This document shows, piece by piece, positions 1 to 10,161 of a DNA stretch of 64,000 nucleotides. Position numbers and translations under genes: made by a program. Under the pieces are notes generated by a model. That model made no database searches. It had not been told where the DNA came from and saw only the letters and a list, made by a program, of their open reading frames with translations. Positions within the stretch are counted from its first letter, which is position 1, and each line of letters begins with the position of its first letter. The stretch comes from Kushneria phosphatilytica. Lineage in GTDB: Bacteria > Pseudomonadota > Gammaproteobacteria > Pseudomonadales > Halomonadaceae. The stretch spans positions 2,170,001 to 2,234,000 of the forward strand of contig NZ_CP043420.1 in assembly GCF_008247605.1 (NCBI RefSeq). Direction: 5' to 3'.

Positions 1-24
1 TGTGGCCAATCCCTATTTTTCTTG

Positions 25-92
25 GTTGGCAGCCGATCGACCGCCAACAGCGAGGAGCGCGCATTATACAGAGTCACCGGTCCTGCGCGCAA
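25..92 (-). promoter_or_regulatory. Leftward sigma-70 promoter and hairpin leader of a gene beyond the left edge
   Basis: On the minus strand a perfect TATAAT lies at 68-63, with TTGCGC at 92-87 as a candidate -35 box (18-bp spacer). The bases after the -10 box (GCGCGCTCC) are GC-rich, as in stringently controlled ribosomal promoters. Downstream, GTTGGC (48-43) and GCCAAC (30-25) can form a 6-bp hairpin in the leader. The -35 box sits 5 bp inward of the zapE stop's outer side, i.e. it just precedes the end of zapE. zapE is a known neighbour of rplM-rpsI in E. coli, so rplM is the likely target; that gene is not in the window. Confidence 0.5.
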
Positions 93-97
93 ACGCA

Positions 98-1258
98 TTA
101 CGGTTTGTGCGGTAGCGCCAGATACTCCTTCGACCGCATCTCCTGCAACCTGGAAACGGTTCGCTCGAATTCGAAGGCCAGATCCCCGCCGTCATAGAGT
201 GATTCGGGATCACATTCGGCACTCATCAGAAGCTTGACGCCCCGATCGTAGAACTCGTCCACCAGATTGATAAAGCGCCGTGACTGATTCTCCTTCTGGC
301 TGCCCAGCCGGGGAACGCCGGAGAGCAGTACCGTATGGTACTCCCGCGCAAGCTCGATGTAGTCATTCTGACTGCGTGGTCCATCGCAAAGCATGCCGAA
401 ATCAAACCATGCCACGCCTTCACGCAGTCGCCGTGCAGTCAGTTGCCTATTGTTGATGGTCATGACCTGATCGCTCAGGCCTTCGCCCCCGGCCAGTCGT
501 CGAAAACTCTCCATCAATTGCTGCTCGGCCTGCTCATCGGCCGGAGTATGAAAGACCTCAACCTGTTCCAGAGTACGCAACCGGTAATCCACCCCCGAAT
601 CGACATTGACGACTTCACAGTGACGATTGAGCAGGTCAATGGCCGGCAGAAAGCGCGAACGCTGCAAACCGTCCCTGTAGAGTTCATCGGGCACAATATT
701 GGAGGTTGCTACCAGAACAACGCCCTGAGCAAACAAAGCCTCGAGCAGATTCGCCAGGATCATGGCATCGGTAATGTCCTTGACGAAGAATTCATCAAAA
801 CAGATCACTCGCGCTTCACGCGCCAGATTAGCGGCAATCAGGGTCAGCGGGTTCTTCTTGCCCTTGTGTACTTCAAGCTCACGATGAACCCGTTGCATGA
901 AGCGATGAAAATGAGTACGCAGCTTGTCCTCGAAGGGAAGGTTGTCATGAAAGGTATCCATCAGCCAGGTCTTGCCACGGCCGACCCCACCCCAGAAATA
1001 AAGCCCACGAATCTCCGGTAATGTTGGCTGCGACGGTTTCTCCTGACGCCGACCGAACAACCCCGACATCTTCGCCTTCAGACCACCGCTTTCGGGATCG
1101 GGGTCCGGAGACGGTGGTGGCGCAGCGACCAGCTCATCGTAAAGCCTTTGAAGGTGCCTGACCGCCTCTTCCTGAGTGGGGTCGTACTGAAAATCGTCAC
1201 GCTCAAGATCGAGACGGTACTGCTCCAGAGGTGGGCGCTTGCCGGATGGTGCTGTCAT
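98..1258 (-). CDS. zapE: Cell division protein ZapE (AFG1-like ATPase)
   Basis: 386-residue P-loop ATPase of the AFG1/ZapE family, which in E. coli associates with the division ring and affects Z-ring stability under stress. A Walker A (GGVGRGKT, around residue 90) and a Walker B (ICFDEFFVKD) are visible, as is the family pattern MQRVHREL near them. Length is close to E. coli ZapE (375). A short charged insertion after residue 45 precedes the ATPase core. It is divergent from the zapG/yhcB gene, which begins about 160 bp away; the pairing of these two genes is usual in gammaproteobacteria. No partner protein is encoded on the same strand inside the window. Confidence 0.93.
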   Translation of the reverse strand: MTAPSGKRPPLEQYRLDLERDDFQYDPTQEEAVRHLQRLYDELVAAPPPSPDPDPESGGLKAKMSGLFGRRQEKPSQPTLPEIRGLYFWGGVGRGKTWLMDTFHDNLPFEDKLRTHFHRFMQRVHRELEVHKGKKNPLTLIAANLAREARVICFDEFFVKDITDAMILANLLEALFAQGVVLVATSNIVPDELYRDGLQRSRFLPAIDLLNRHCEVVNVDSGVDYRLRTLEQVEVFHTPADEQAEQQLMESFRRLAGGEGLSDQVMTINNRQLTARRLREGVAWFDFGMLCDGPRSQNDYIELAREYHTVLLSGVPRLGSQKENQSRRFINLVDEFYDRGVKLLMSAECDPESLYDGGDLAFEFERTVSRLQEMRSKEYLALPHKP

Positions 1259-1421
1259 ATCGCTTCACTGTTCGCTTAAGGCTACGGTGATGAGCCGTTA
1301 GTATAAGGGGGTGCTGGCGCCCTGTCGTTCACAAGCACATGGCAACCAGCGCGTGCAAGAAGGTGGTGACCGTTTTACAGTGGCCGCCGGATTTATCGAT
1401 GAGGTCAACAAGGAGTTGCTC

Positions 1422-1883
1422 GTGTCCGATGGTACTACCCTGTGGAGCATTGCCCTGCTGTGCCTGGTGGCCGGCATTATTATTGGTGTCGTCGCCACGG
1501 TGTTACTGAAACGTTCAGGCTCGGGACAACAGCGTACCCGCCGGCGTCTGGCAGAAACCGAACTTGAGCTTGATCGCGTGCGAGAGCAGCTGGACCGACA
1601 TTTCAGCAGTATCGGTGAAATGGCCAGAAACCTGGAGCGCCAGAGCAATACCCTGAGGCAGCAGATCGATCAGAGCGCCGAAACATTGCGCAATCATCGA
1701 CAGACCCAACCTCAAACCGGGCCGACTCCGGAGAACAAGGGAGATGAGGATAGTGCTCCGCTCGACGCTCCCCGGGATTATGCAGCCAATGCCCATGGCA
1801 CGCTGGACGAGAATTACATCTCTCGAACGCGGGCTCGCCATGACCAGCAGCCCGATCAACCCTCTCAGCCACCCCGCTATTGA
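1422..1883 (+). CDS. zapG: ZapG/YhcB family inner-membrane protein (DUF1043)
   Basis: 153-residue small membrane protein. One transmembrane helix lies near the N-terminus (residues about 8-28, ending VVATVLLKR), followed by a coiled-coil cytoplasmic region rich in Glu, Arg and Leu and a polar low-complexity C-terminus. This is the layout of E. coli YhcB/ZapG, which links divisome and elongasome. I chose the GTG start because AAGGAG lies 6 nt upstream of it (1410-1415). An in-frame codon at 1311 would add 37 residues with no family resemblance. It is divergent from zapE and converges on the NIF3-family gene 9 bp downstream. Confidence 0.82.
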   Translation: MSDGTTLWSIALLCLVAGIIIGVVATVLLKRSGSGQQRTRRRLAETELELDRVREQLDRHFSSIGEMARNLERQSNTLRQQIDQSAETLRNHRQTQPQTGPTPENKGDEDSAPLDAPRDYAANAHGTLDENYISRTRARHDQQPDQPSQPPRY

Positions 1884-1892
1884 GGCGTCTGT

Positions 1893-2660
1893 TCAGACAG
1901 GGTTGTCGATCTCCACAAAACGATGCTCGAGCCCGTAACGGCCGGCCAGCCACTCCCCCAGTGCATGGATACCATCACGCTCAGTGGCATGGTGGCCGGC
2001 AGCGGCATAGGTAATGCCCATTTCACGCGCCAGATGAGTAGTCCGTTCGGAAATCTCACCTGACACGAACGCATCCATGCCGGCGTCCGCAGCTGTCTGG
2101 ATCATGTCCTGGGCCCCTCCGGTGCACCAGGCGATCCGACGGATCGGGCGCCGATGACCTTCAATGACCAGCGGCTTGCGCGCCAGCGCCTGCTCCAGCG
2201 CATCACTCAGACCATCAGTGTTCAGCCCGCGGTCGGTATGCCCATGGAACAGCAACCCCTCTCCCATCGGGCCATCCAGCGTACCCTCGACCGACCAGTT
2301 CAACCGCTTGCCCAGAAGGGCGTTGTTACCCAGTTCGACATGAGCATCAAGCGGCAGGTGCCAGGCCACCAGATTGATATCATGTGCCAGTAGCGTGGCC
2401 AATCGACGCTTTTTCATGCCGACCACCTCGACCGGCTCGTTTTTCCAGAAATAGCCATGATGCACCATGACCATATCGGCCTGCCATTCGACCGCCTGAT
2501 CCAGCAGTGCCTGACAGGCCGTGACGCCTGTCATTATCCGGGTCACTCGCTCACGCCCCGCCACTTGCAGTCCATTGACCGTAAAATCGCGAAAACGCTG
2601 AGGTGCCATGAGGGTTGTCATATCGTCGAGCAGATCGCTCAAGGCTACTTCAACTGTCAT
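1893..2660 (-). CDS. NIF3 / YbgI family metal-binding protein
   Basis: 255 residues, closely resembling E. coli YbgI. Shared features are the metal-site motifs VHHGYFW and LPLDAH near residues 65-115 and GHHATER near the C-terminus. The family forms toroidal hexamers with a dinuclear metal site. It is often labelled GTP cyclohydrolase 1 type 2, but its cellular role is unsettled. Start: the ATG at 2660 has GGAGG 10 nt upstream; the ATG at 2669 is only 1 nt from that site, and upstream extensions lack family resemblance. The gene lies divergent from the DegS-like protease gene, as in Pseudomonas. Confidence 0.85.
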   Translation of the reverse strand: MTVEVALSDLLDDMTTLMAPQRFRDFTVNGLQVAGRERVTRIMTGVTACQALLDQAVEWQADMVMVHHGYFWKNEPVEVVGMKKRRLATLLAHDINLVAWHLPLDAHVELGNNALLGKRLNWSVEGTLDGPMGEGLLFHGHTDRGLNTDGLSDALEQALARKPLVIEGHRRPIRRIAWCTGGAQDMIQTAADAGMDAFVSGEISERTTHLAREMGITYAAAGHHATERDGIHALGEWLAGRYGLEHRFVEIDNPV

Positions 2661-2825
2661 TGTTACCATGCCTCCCGGACAGAAATGTAAGTGCAATGAT
2701 AGACTGTAGCTGCCGAGCGGCCTGCGGACCTGCACAGCAGGACACCCTGGCGCCCCGAACATGACTACAGCGCCCATCGGGCAGGATGGGCACATGATTT
2801 TCGTCAAGCCGTGGGAGATGTCTGC

Positions 2826-4127
2826 ATGCGCCGACTGTTGGTGCCCCTGATATGGCCGGTGCTGTGTGGTGTACTTCTGGCCATTGTGCTACTGGACCAT
2901 CTTCCCAATCTGGTCGACACACCGACATCTCACAACCGTTCGTCCGAGTACGACGCCGGACAACAACCCCGCCGGAACGCTTCAACGACAAGGGCTCATT
3001 CCGATCCTGTCTCACGGCAGCCGCCGCGCATTCAGACTGCAGCCCCGCTCAAACGCGGTGATGCCCCCGCAGGTAGCTATGCGGATGCCGTCGCCAGAGC
3101 TGCCCCGGCAGTCGTCAACGTCTACTCATCGCGGCTGGTTGAACAGAACAAGCACCCCCTGATGTCGGATCCCTTTTTCAAGCAGTTCTTCAAAAAAGGC
3201 GACTCCAATCGGCAGCGCATGCTATCCAGCCTCGGCTCGGGCGTAATCGTCAGTTCCGATGGCTATATCCTGACCAATAACCACGTCATCAGTGGTGCCG
3301 ACGAGATCCAGGTTGCCCTGCGTGATGGTCGGGAGACGCTGGCAAGGGTCATTGGTACCGATCCGGAGACGGATCTGGCCGTCCTCAAGATCGATCTTGA
3401 CAATCTACCGGTCATCTCTCTGGCCGATTCCGCAAAATTGCGGATCGGCGATGTTGCTTTGGCAATCGGCAATCCCTTTGGTGTAGGGCAGACTGTCACC
3501 ATGGGCATTATCAGCGCCGTAGGTCGTAATCATCTGGGATTGAACGCCTATGAAGATTTCATTCAGACCGATGCCGCCATCAATCCCGGTAACTCCGGGG
3601 GGGCGCTGGTCAATGCCGATGGCGCCCTGGTAGGCATCAATACGGCCATCTTTTCGCGCACCGGTGGCTCTCAGGGTATCGGCTTTGCCATCCCCACCGA
3701 TCTTGCCCGCGATATCCTCAATGATATTGTCACCAAAGGGCGGGTTGTCCGTGGTTGGCTGGGGATCGAAGCACATGAGGTGCCATCGGCGCTGGCCAAC
3801 TCACTCAACATCAACGCACCTCGAGGCGTCATAGTCTCGGATGTCGTCAATGGCAGCCCGGCCGACAAGGCCGGAGTAAAGCCTGGAGATGTCCTGCTAT
3901 CGGTCGATGGCAAAACAATGCTTGATGCCCAGAGCGCCATGGTGGATGTCGCCGAGCTGGATCCCGGCGAAAAGCTGCCCTTGAAACTCTATCGCGATGG
4001 CAAGACGATTCAGGTCACGGTGACCGTCGGGATACGGCCACCCAACGCCCCATCGGGCGCTGCCAGTGAGAGTCATGCGGATGGAAGCACCACCCCCTCT
4101 CCCGGAGGGCAGTCCGCTACCCAATGA
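2826..4127 (+). CDS. degS: DegS/AlgW-type membrane-anchored periplasmic serine protease
   Basis: 433-residue HtrA-family protease with one N-terminal transmembrane anchor (about residues 5-24), a Pro/Gln/Arg-rich linker, a trypsin-like domain and a single PDZ domain (about 300-400). The catalytic triad is visible as His153 (TNNHV), Asp183 (ETDLAV) and Ser257 (NPGNSGG). One anchor plus one PDZ is the DegS/AlgW layout: such proteases sense misfolded outer-membrane proteins and cleave the anti-sigma factor RseA/MucA. It is longer than E. coli DegS (355) because of the linker and a Ser/Gly-rich tail. The ATG has GGGAG 8 nt upstream. DegS and AlgW cannot be told apart here. Confidence 0.87.
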   Translation: MRRLLVPLIWPVLCGVLLAIVLLDHLPNLVDTPTSHNRSSEYDAGQQPRRNASTTRAHSDPVSRQPPRIQTAAPLKRGDAPAGSYADAVARAAPAVVNVYSSRLVEQNKHPLMSDPFFKQFFKKGDSNRQRMLSSLGSGVIVSSDGYILTNNHVISGADEIQVALRDGRETLARVIGTDPETDLAVLKIDLDNLPVISLADSAKLRIGDVALAIGNPFGVGQTVTMGIISAVGRNHLGLNAYEDFIQTDAAINPGNSGGALVNADGALVGINTAIFSRTGGSQGIGFAIPTDLARDILNDIVTKGRVVRGWLGIEAHEVPSALANSLNINAPRGVIVSDVVNGSPADKAGVKPGDVLLSVDGKTMLDAQSAMVDVAELDPGEKLPLKLYRDGKTIQVTVTVGIRPPNAPSGAASESHADGSTTPSPGGQSATQ

Positions 4128-4138
4128 TTTCGGGGTCT

Positions 4139-5476
4139 TCAGTGATCCTCGTCGATCCGGTTTTCAGCAGAGCGTGCGTGCGCTGTCAGCGACTCACCCC
4201 GGGCCAGCACGGAAGCCACACGCCCCAGCCGCGACGCGCCCTCACGAGAGCACTGAATCAACGATGAACGTTTCTGAAAGTCGTAGACACCCAGCGGTGA
4301 GGAGAAACGAGCTGACCCCGAAGTAGGCAATACGTGATTGGGACCGGCACAGTAATCACCCAGTACCTCAGCCGTATAGCGTCCCATGAAAATGGCGCCC
4401 GCATGGCGGATATCCCCGACTATCGCCTCCGGCTCCTCCACGGAAAGCTCCAGGTGTTCCGGCGCTACTCGATTGGCCAGTTCAATCGCCTCTTTCTCAT
4501 CGGTCACTTCAATCAGCGCACCGCGACGTTTCAGCGAAGCCGCAATGATGTCACGGCGCTCCATGTCAGGCAGCAAACGCTCGATACTGGCCTCGACCGC
4601 ATCAAGATGATGCCTGTCCCAGCTGACAAGAATCGATTGGGCATCCTCGTCATGCTCCGCCTGGGAAAACAGATCCATCGCCAGCCAGTCCGGATCGGTA
4701 CCACCATCAGAGATGACAAGAATCTCCGAAGGCCCGGCAATCATGTCAATACCTACCAGGCCGAACACCGCACGCTTGGCAGTCGCCACGTAGATGTTAC
4801 CGGGTCCCACGATCTTGTCGACCCGAGGCACGCTCTCGGTACCGTAAGCCAGAGCCGCTATAGCCTGAGCGCCACCTATGGTCAGCACTCGATCCACACC
4901 GGCCACATGAGCGGCTGCCAGCACCAGCTCATTGATCACGCCATCAGGCGTGGGAACCACCATGACGACTTCACTGACACCGGCCACCCTGGCCGGCACC
5001 ACATTCATCAGCACCGAGGAAGGATAAGCCGCCTTGCCACCGGGCACATAAACCCCCACGCGATCCAGCGGTGTGACCTGCTGCCCCAGCAAGGTCCCAT
5101 CCTCATCGGTCCAGGACCACGAGCCTGCACATTGGCGCTGATGGTAATCACGAATGCGTTGCTCGGCGGTCACCAGTGCTTCACGTTCAGCCTGACCAAG
5201 CTGCTCGAAAGCCGAGCTGAGTCTTGTGGCCTCAAGCGTCAGCTGCCCCATGTCCCGGGCATCCAGTCGATCGAAACGGCGCGTATATTCCAGCAGTGCT
5301 TCATCGCCACGATGACGAACCCCATGCAGAATCTCATCTACTCGCTGCTGAATTTCGGCACTGGAGACACTCTCCCAGTCCAGTAGCGCTGCCAGACGCT
5401 CGTTGAAATCTTCATCACGAGTAGAGAGTCGTGCTGGCCCCACTGACACGCTTCGGGAAGCCTGGTTATCGGACAT
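4139..5476 (-). CDS. hisD: Histidinol dehydrogenase
   Basis: 445 residues. It catalyses the last two oxidations of histidine synthesis, L-histidinol to L-histidine with NAD+. Family motifs include the zinc- and substrate-binding segments [11 protein letters not shown] (about residue 265) and [10 protein letters not shown] (about 375). It is the last gene of a leftward run ibaG-murA-hisG-hisD, 56 bp after hisG. Its 3' end faces the DegS-like gene 11 bp away, with no clear terminator between them. In Pseudomonas, hisC normally lies between hisD and algW; here it is absent. Confidence 0.96.
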   Translation of the reverse strand: MSDNQASRSVSVGPARLSTRDEDFNERLAALLDWESVSSAEIQQRVDEILHGVRHRGDEALLEYTRRFDRLDARDMGQLTLEATRLSSAFEQLGQAEREALVTAEQRIRDYHQRQCAGSWSWTDEDGTLLGQQVTPLDRVGVYVPGGKAAYPSSVLMNVVPARVAGVSEVVMVVPTPDGVINELVLAAAHVAGVDRVLTIGGAQAIAALAYGTESVPRVDKIVGPGNIYVATAKRAVFGLVGIDMIAGPSEILVISDGGTDPDWLAMDLFSQAEHDEDAQSILVSWDRHHLDAVEASIERLLPDMERRDIIAASLKRRGALIEVTDEKEAIELANRVAPEHLELSVEEPEAIVGDIRHAGAIFMGRYTAEVLGDYCAGPNHVLPTSGSARFSSPLGVYDFQKRSSLIQCSREGASRLGRVASVLARGESLTAHARSAENRIDEDH

Positions 5477-5532
5477 GATCGATTTCTCTCACAGCTCCGG
5501 TCGTAGCCGGAACATGAAATGGACAGGACAAT

Positions 5533-6192
5533 TCAGCCCACGGCTGATGCATCCGGATTGCGTACTTCGACAGCATGGCGCAACTGCTCGATCAGTGGCA
5601 TCAGTCGCTCGTGCTGCATGGTCATCGAAGCCTTGTTGACCACCAACCGAGTCGTAATATCGGCAATCAACTCCCGTGGCGCCATACCATTGGCACGGAG
5701 GGTATTGCCGGTATCGACGATATCGACAATCTCATCGGCCAGATTCATCAATGGTGCCAGTTCCATCGCGCCGTAAAGCTTGATGACCTCGGCCTGGATA
5801 CCCTGCTCGGCATAATAGCGTCGCGCCACGTTGACAAACTTGGTAGCCACCCGGCGCCGAGCCCGCCCCGGTGCCTGCCCCTCGATACCGGCAGTCATCA
5901 ACCGGCAGCGGGAAATACGCAGATCCAGCGGCTCATAAAGGCCATCAACACCGTGTTCAAGCAGGACGTCGCGCCCGGCAACGCCCAGGTCAGCAGCCCC
6001 CAGCTGCACATAGGTCGGCACATCCACTGCGCGGATCACGACCAGCTTGACGTTATCCAGATTGGTATCGAACAGCAGCTTGCGGCTTTTATCCAGCGGC
6101 TCCGCGGGCTCGATACCCGCATCGGCCAGCAATGGCAGGGTCTCTTCGAGAATGCGTCCCTTCGACAGGGCGAAGATCAGCGGCTTGCTCAT
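5533..6192 (-). CDS. hisG: ATP phosphoribosyltransferase, short form
   Basis: 219 residues. It condenses ATP and PRPP in the first step of histidine synthesis. The protein begins [13 protein letters not shown] and contains the DLGVAGRD and PRP-binding [17 protein letters not shown] segments. The length is that of the short HisG form, which lacks the C-terminal regulatory ACT-like domain and in known species needs HisZ as a partner; no hisZ is in the window. The start at 6192 aligns with the family N-terminus. Upstream in-frame codons would overlap murA. It is co-directional with murA, 25 bp away. Confidence 0.94.
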   Translation of the reverse strand: MSKPLIFALSKGRILEETLPLLADAGIEPAEPLDKSRKLLFDTNLDNVKLVVIRAVDVPTYVQLGAADLGVAGRDVLLEHGVDGLYEPLDLRISRCRLMTAGIEGQAPGRARRRVATKFVNVARRYYAEQGIQAEVIKLYGAMELAPLMNLADEIVDIVDTGNTLRANGMAPRELIADITTRLVVNKASMTMQHERLMPLIEQLRHAVEVRNPDASAVG

Positions 6193-6217
6193 GATCGCTT
6201 GCGAACCTCTTGTGGCA

Positions 6218-7495
<1,278 letters not shown>

Positions 7496-7747
7496 TCAGT
7501 TGCGACCGTTATCGAGCGCAGCCCACTGCTCAGGTGTATAGGTCTTGATGCTGACTGCATGCAGGGCGCCGCTGGCGATCTCGTCGGAGAGCGCCCCATA
7601 AATCAACTGCTGTGCTTTCACTCGTGATAGTTCTGCAAAGCGTTCACTTACGGCGGTCACCTGAAAATTGCACCCTTCACCCTGAATGTGAAACTCGCAG
7701 TTATCGAGCTGATCACTCAGGCGTTGCTGCACTTCCTCGGGTTGCAT
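7496..7747 (-). CDS. ibaG: BolA-family protein IbaG
   Basis: 83 residues, one BolA/KH-like domain. BolA proteins with monothiol glutaredoxins bind and transfer [2Fe-2S] clusters; IbaG is the paralogue encoded next to murA in E. coli. The conserved central segment (FAELSRVKAQQLIYGAL) and a trailing His-Ala-Val-Ser segment with the invariant His are visible. GGAGGAG lies just upstream of the ATG. It is the first gene of the leftward ibaG-murA-hisG-hisD run, preceded by a 164-bp gap that probably holds both its promoter and the mla terminator. Confidence 0.88.
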   Translation of the reverse strand: MQPEEVQQRLSDQLDNCEFHIQGEGCNFQVTAVSERFAELSRVKAQQLIYGALSDEIASGALHAVSIKTYTPEQWAALDNGRN

Positions 7748-7808
7748 GTGCTCTCCTCCTGCCCTCTATTACCGGGCATATCGACAAAATTGGCGCCTAT
7801 GGTAAATG

Positions 7809-7827
7809 AAAAACCGCATGGCATGCG
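7809..7827 (-). terminator. Possible weak terminator of the mla operon
   Basis: On the minus strand a short hairpin (CGCAT, 3-nt loop, ATGCG; 7827-7815) is followed by G and five Ts (7813-7809). It lies about 85 nt downstream of the mlaB stop and upstream of ibaG. The stem is only 5 bp, so efficiency is doubtful. Confidence 0.35.
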
Positions 7828-7911
7828 ACTCACGCGCCGCTTGCTGCTACAGGAAGGATGAATATGAAGCGATCGCACCGCCACACGGCGATGCAATCGA
7901 AAAGACGGTCG

Positions 7912-8241
7912 TCAGCAGGTCTCGCTTTCAACCGGAAAGACTTCGCTCAGATCAGCCAGCTCGACCAGCTCATGCAAGCGTTCCGAAAGCACAATCCTCT
8001 CGACCGTGAGTGACAGTCGTTGCGCAGCCCGCATCCACTCGAGCATGACCGAAAGCATGGCACTGCTGATGCGATGAACCCCGCAGGCATTGAAGGTAAC
8101 GGCACAGCTCTGCTGCTCGAGCCAGCTCACGCCTGTTCGAGCCAGTTCGGCAGCATCATCGAAGTCCGGGAAACCGATGACACTCAGAACCCCGTCTTCA
8201 GCCTGCAGACGAACCTCCTTGCGCTCCAGCAGGGTTTCCAT
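7912..8241 (-). CDS. mlaB: STAS-domain protein MlaB
   Basis: 109-residue STAS-domain protein. MlaB is the small cytoplasmic subunit of the MlaFEDB ABC complex, where it binds the MlaF ATPase and stabilises it. The visible STAS pattern is a beta strand leading to VTFNACGVHRISSAMLSVML (residues about 47-66), which carries the conserved Ser at the helix start. Its start codon overlaps the mlaC stop by 1 nt, indicating translational coupling. It is the last gene of the mla operon. Sequence conservation of STAS subunits is low, so the name rests largely on position. Confidence 0.85.
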   Translation of the reverse strand: METLLERKEVRLQAEDGVLSVIGFPDFDDAAELARTGVSWLEQQSCAVTFNACGVHRISSAMLSVMLEWMRAAQRLSLTVERIVLSERLHELVELADLSEVFPVESETC

Positions 8242-8888
8242 CAGCTATCGTCGCCTCCCTTCTCGAGATCGACATCTTCCGGCGACCAGTTACTGATGAC
8301 CTTGTCATAATCGCGATTATTGTCGCGCATGGCCTGGTCAAACTGATTGCGATAGGTCAGGCCGAGATTGATACCGTTGACGACCACGTTCACGACCTTC
8401 CACTGACCGTCACGCTGTTTCAGTGTATAGGAAACCGGATAATGTTCGCCGCTGTCGGAGACCACATCCATCTGCACGGTGGCCTGATCCTGATAGCGCT
8501 GCTGATCATTATCGAGCACATTGATCGATTTGTAGTTGAAGGTGACCAGCCCCTGGGCATAGGTATCGATCAGGGTCTGCTTGAAAACATCGGCAAAGCG
8601 CGAGCGCTGTTCGGGCGACGCAGGCCGGAAATATTTGCCCATGACGCTGGCCGCAGTATAACGCCAGTCGACAATCGGTCCGATGGTCTGCTCAACCACC
8701 TGCCCGAGCTCATCTCCATGCTGGCTGTAGTACTGCTGACGATCATCGATTTTCGACATCAGCTGCTGCACGCTTCCGCGCACCACCTGCTCCGGCGACT
8801 CCTGCTGATCGGCAGCCTGAGCCGCCCCCGCCATCAAACCGAACGAGAGCAGCAGCGTGGTCATGCAGCTTTTGACTAACATTCTCAT
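8241..8888 (-). CDS. mlaC: Periplasmic phospholipid-binding protein MlaC
   Basis: 215 residues with a cleavable signal peptide (hydrophobic core about residues 8-20, cleavage near AAQA). MlaC carries phospholipids between the outer-membrane MlaA complex and the inner-membrane MlaFEDB complex. The Tol-tolerance (Ttg2) fold signature IVDWRYTAASVMGKYFR and the VNVVVNGINLGLTYRNQF segment are present. AAGGAG lies 8 nt upstream of the ATG. It is co-directional with mlaD, 32 bp away. Confidence 0.93.
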   Translation of the reverse strand: MRMLVKSCMTTLLLSFGLMAGAAQAADQQESPEQVVRGSVQQLMSKIDDRQQYYSQHGDELGQVVEQTIGPIVDWRYTAASVMGKYFRPASPEQRSRFADVFKQTLIDTYAQGLVTFNYKSINVLDNDQQRYQDQATVQMDVVSDSGEHYPVSYTLKQRDGQWKVVNVVVNGINLGLTYRNQFDQAMRDNNRDYDKVISNWSPEDVDLEKGGDDS

Positions 8889-8920
8889 CAGGGTCTCTCC
8901 TTGTACCGCCCATGCGGCTG

Positions 8921-9382
8921 CTATTTCGACATGTTGGACACGAACTGCTGGATCAGATTTTCCAGCACCAGTGCCGATTGGGTGTCCCGAATCGTGTCGC
9001 CATCCTTGAGATTATCCGGCGCCCCACCTGTGGACAAACCGATGTACTGCTCTCCCAGCAGCCCCGAGGTCAGGATGGCAGCCGTGGAGTCGGATGACAG
9101 CTTGCCCTGCAGGGAGTCATCGATCTGCATGGTGACCCGGCCATCCAGCCATTTCGAGTCCAGATCGATATTGGTGACATGACCTACCGTCACGCCGGCC
9201 ACGGTGACCCGGGAACGCTCCTTCAGGCCACCGACGTTGCTGAAATTGGCATGCAGCGTGAAAGTATCGTTGGCTCGGGACAGATTCAGCCCACTGACCT
9301 GTAACCCCAGGAATACCAGTCCCAGAAAGCCGGCCAGCACGAATACACCGACGCCGCATTCAATCCATTTGGTGCGCGTCAT
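8921..9382 (-). CDS. mlaD: MCE-domain protein MlaD
   Basis: 153 residues: one N-terminal transmembrane helix (about 7-28) and one MCE domain (about 38-115). MlaD forms a hexameric ring in the periplasm on top of MlaE and channels phospholipids. The motif GLLGEQYIGLSTGG typical of single-MCE proteins is present. The start codon overlaps the mlaE stop by 1 nt. Length equals that of Pseudomonas and slightly undercuts that of E. coli MlaD (183). Confidence 0.94.
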   Translation of the reverse strand: MTRTKWIECGVGVFVLAGFLGLVFLGLQVSGLNLSRANDTFTLHANFSNVGGLKERSRVTVAGVTVGHVTNIDLDSKWLDGRVTMQIDDSLQGKLSSDSTAAILTSGLLGEQYIGLSTGGAPDNLKDGDTIRDTQSALVLENLIQQFVSNMSK

Positions 9383-10161
9383 CAGAACTCTCCAAACATC
9401 AGCGCGGTAAGTATGAAATCCAGACCCAGAACTGCCAGCGACCCATAGACCACTGTACGCGTGGTCGCCCGGGAAATGCCCTCTGAGGTCGGCACCAGAT
9501 CATAGCCCTGAAACACGGCGATCCATGTCACGACCAGACCGAATACCACGCTCTTGGCCATACCGTTGAGCACATCATCCACGAAGTTGACACTGGACTG
9601 CATGTTGCTCCAGAACGAGCCACTATAGACGCCCAGCCAATCGACACCGACCAGATAGCCACCATAGATACCGATCACACCAAATATGGCGGTCAATAGT
9701 GGCAGCGAGATAAAGCCGGCCCAGAGTCTGGGCGCTACAACACGACGCAACGGATCGACACCGATCATTTCCATGCTGGTCAACTGTTCGGTCGCTTTCA
9801 TGAGGCCGATTTCTGCTGTCAATGCCGATCCGGCGCGTCCGGCAAACAGCAGCGCCGACACAACCGGCGCGAGCTCACGCAGGAGCGATAGCGCCACCAT
9901 CTGGCCCAGCGCCTCATCCGCACCGAAACTGACCAGCACGATATACCCCTGCAGAGCGATCACCATGCCGATGAAGAGGCTTGATACCAGAATGATCGGC
10001 AGTGACAACACGCCCACAAAGTGCATCTGGCGAGCCCACAGCCGAAAACCTTCGCGCCTGGGCAGATGGAAGAAGGCCTGAGCAAGGAAAACGGCACTGC
10101 GCCCCAGCGAGGCCAGAATATTCAGCGCCACATGACCCAGCCATGCCAGTCTGTCGATCAT
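9382..10161 (-). CDS. mlaE: Phospholipid ABC transporter permease MlaE
   Basis: 259 residues, five or six hydrophobic helices, no signal peptide. It is the MlaE permease of the MlaFEDB complex in the inner membrane. Family landmarks are [17 protein letters not shown] (residues about 103-119) and [18 protein letters not shown], the cytoplasmic coupling region that contacts MlaF. It overlaps mlaF by 4 nt (ATGA) and mlaD by 1 nt, so the three are translated as a coupled unit. Confidence 0.95.
   Translation of the reverse strand: MIDRLAWLGHVALNILASLGRSAVFLAQAFFHLPRREGFRLWARQMHFVGVLSLPIILVSSLFIGMVIALQGYIVLVSFGADEALGQMVALSLLRELAPVVSALLFAGRAGSALTAEIGLMKATEQLTSMEMIGVDPLRRVVAPRLWAGFISLPLLTAIFGVIGIYGGYLVGVDWLGVYSGSFWSNMQSSVNFVDDVLNGMAKSVVFGLVVTWIAVFQGYDLVPTSEGISRATTRTVVYGSLAVLGLDFILTALMFGEF

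Noticed and set aside
1302-1307. TATAAG as -10 box for zapG
   Set aside because: No acceptable -35 hexamer lies 16-18 bp upstream.
4334-5386. Rightward open frame of 350 codons opposite hisD
   Set aside because: It is antisense to a clear hisD with intact motifs, lacks a ribosome site and resembles no family. Long antisense frames are expected at this GC content.
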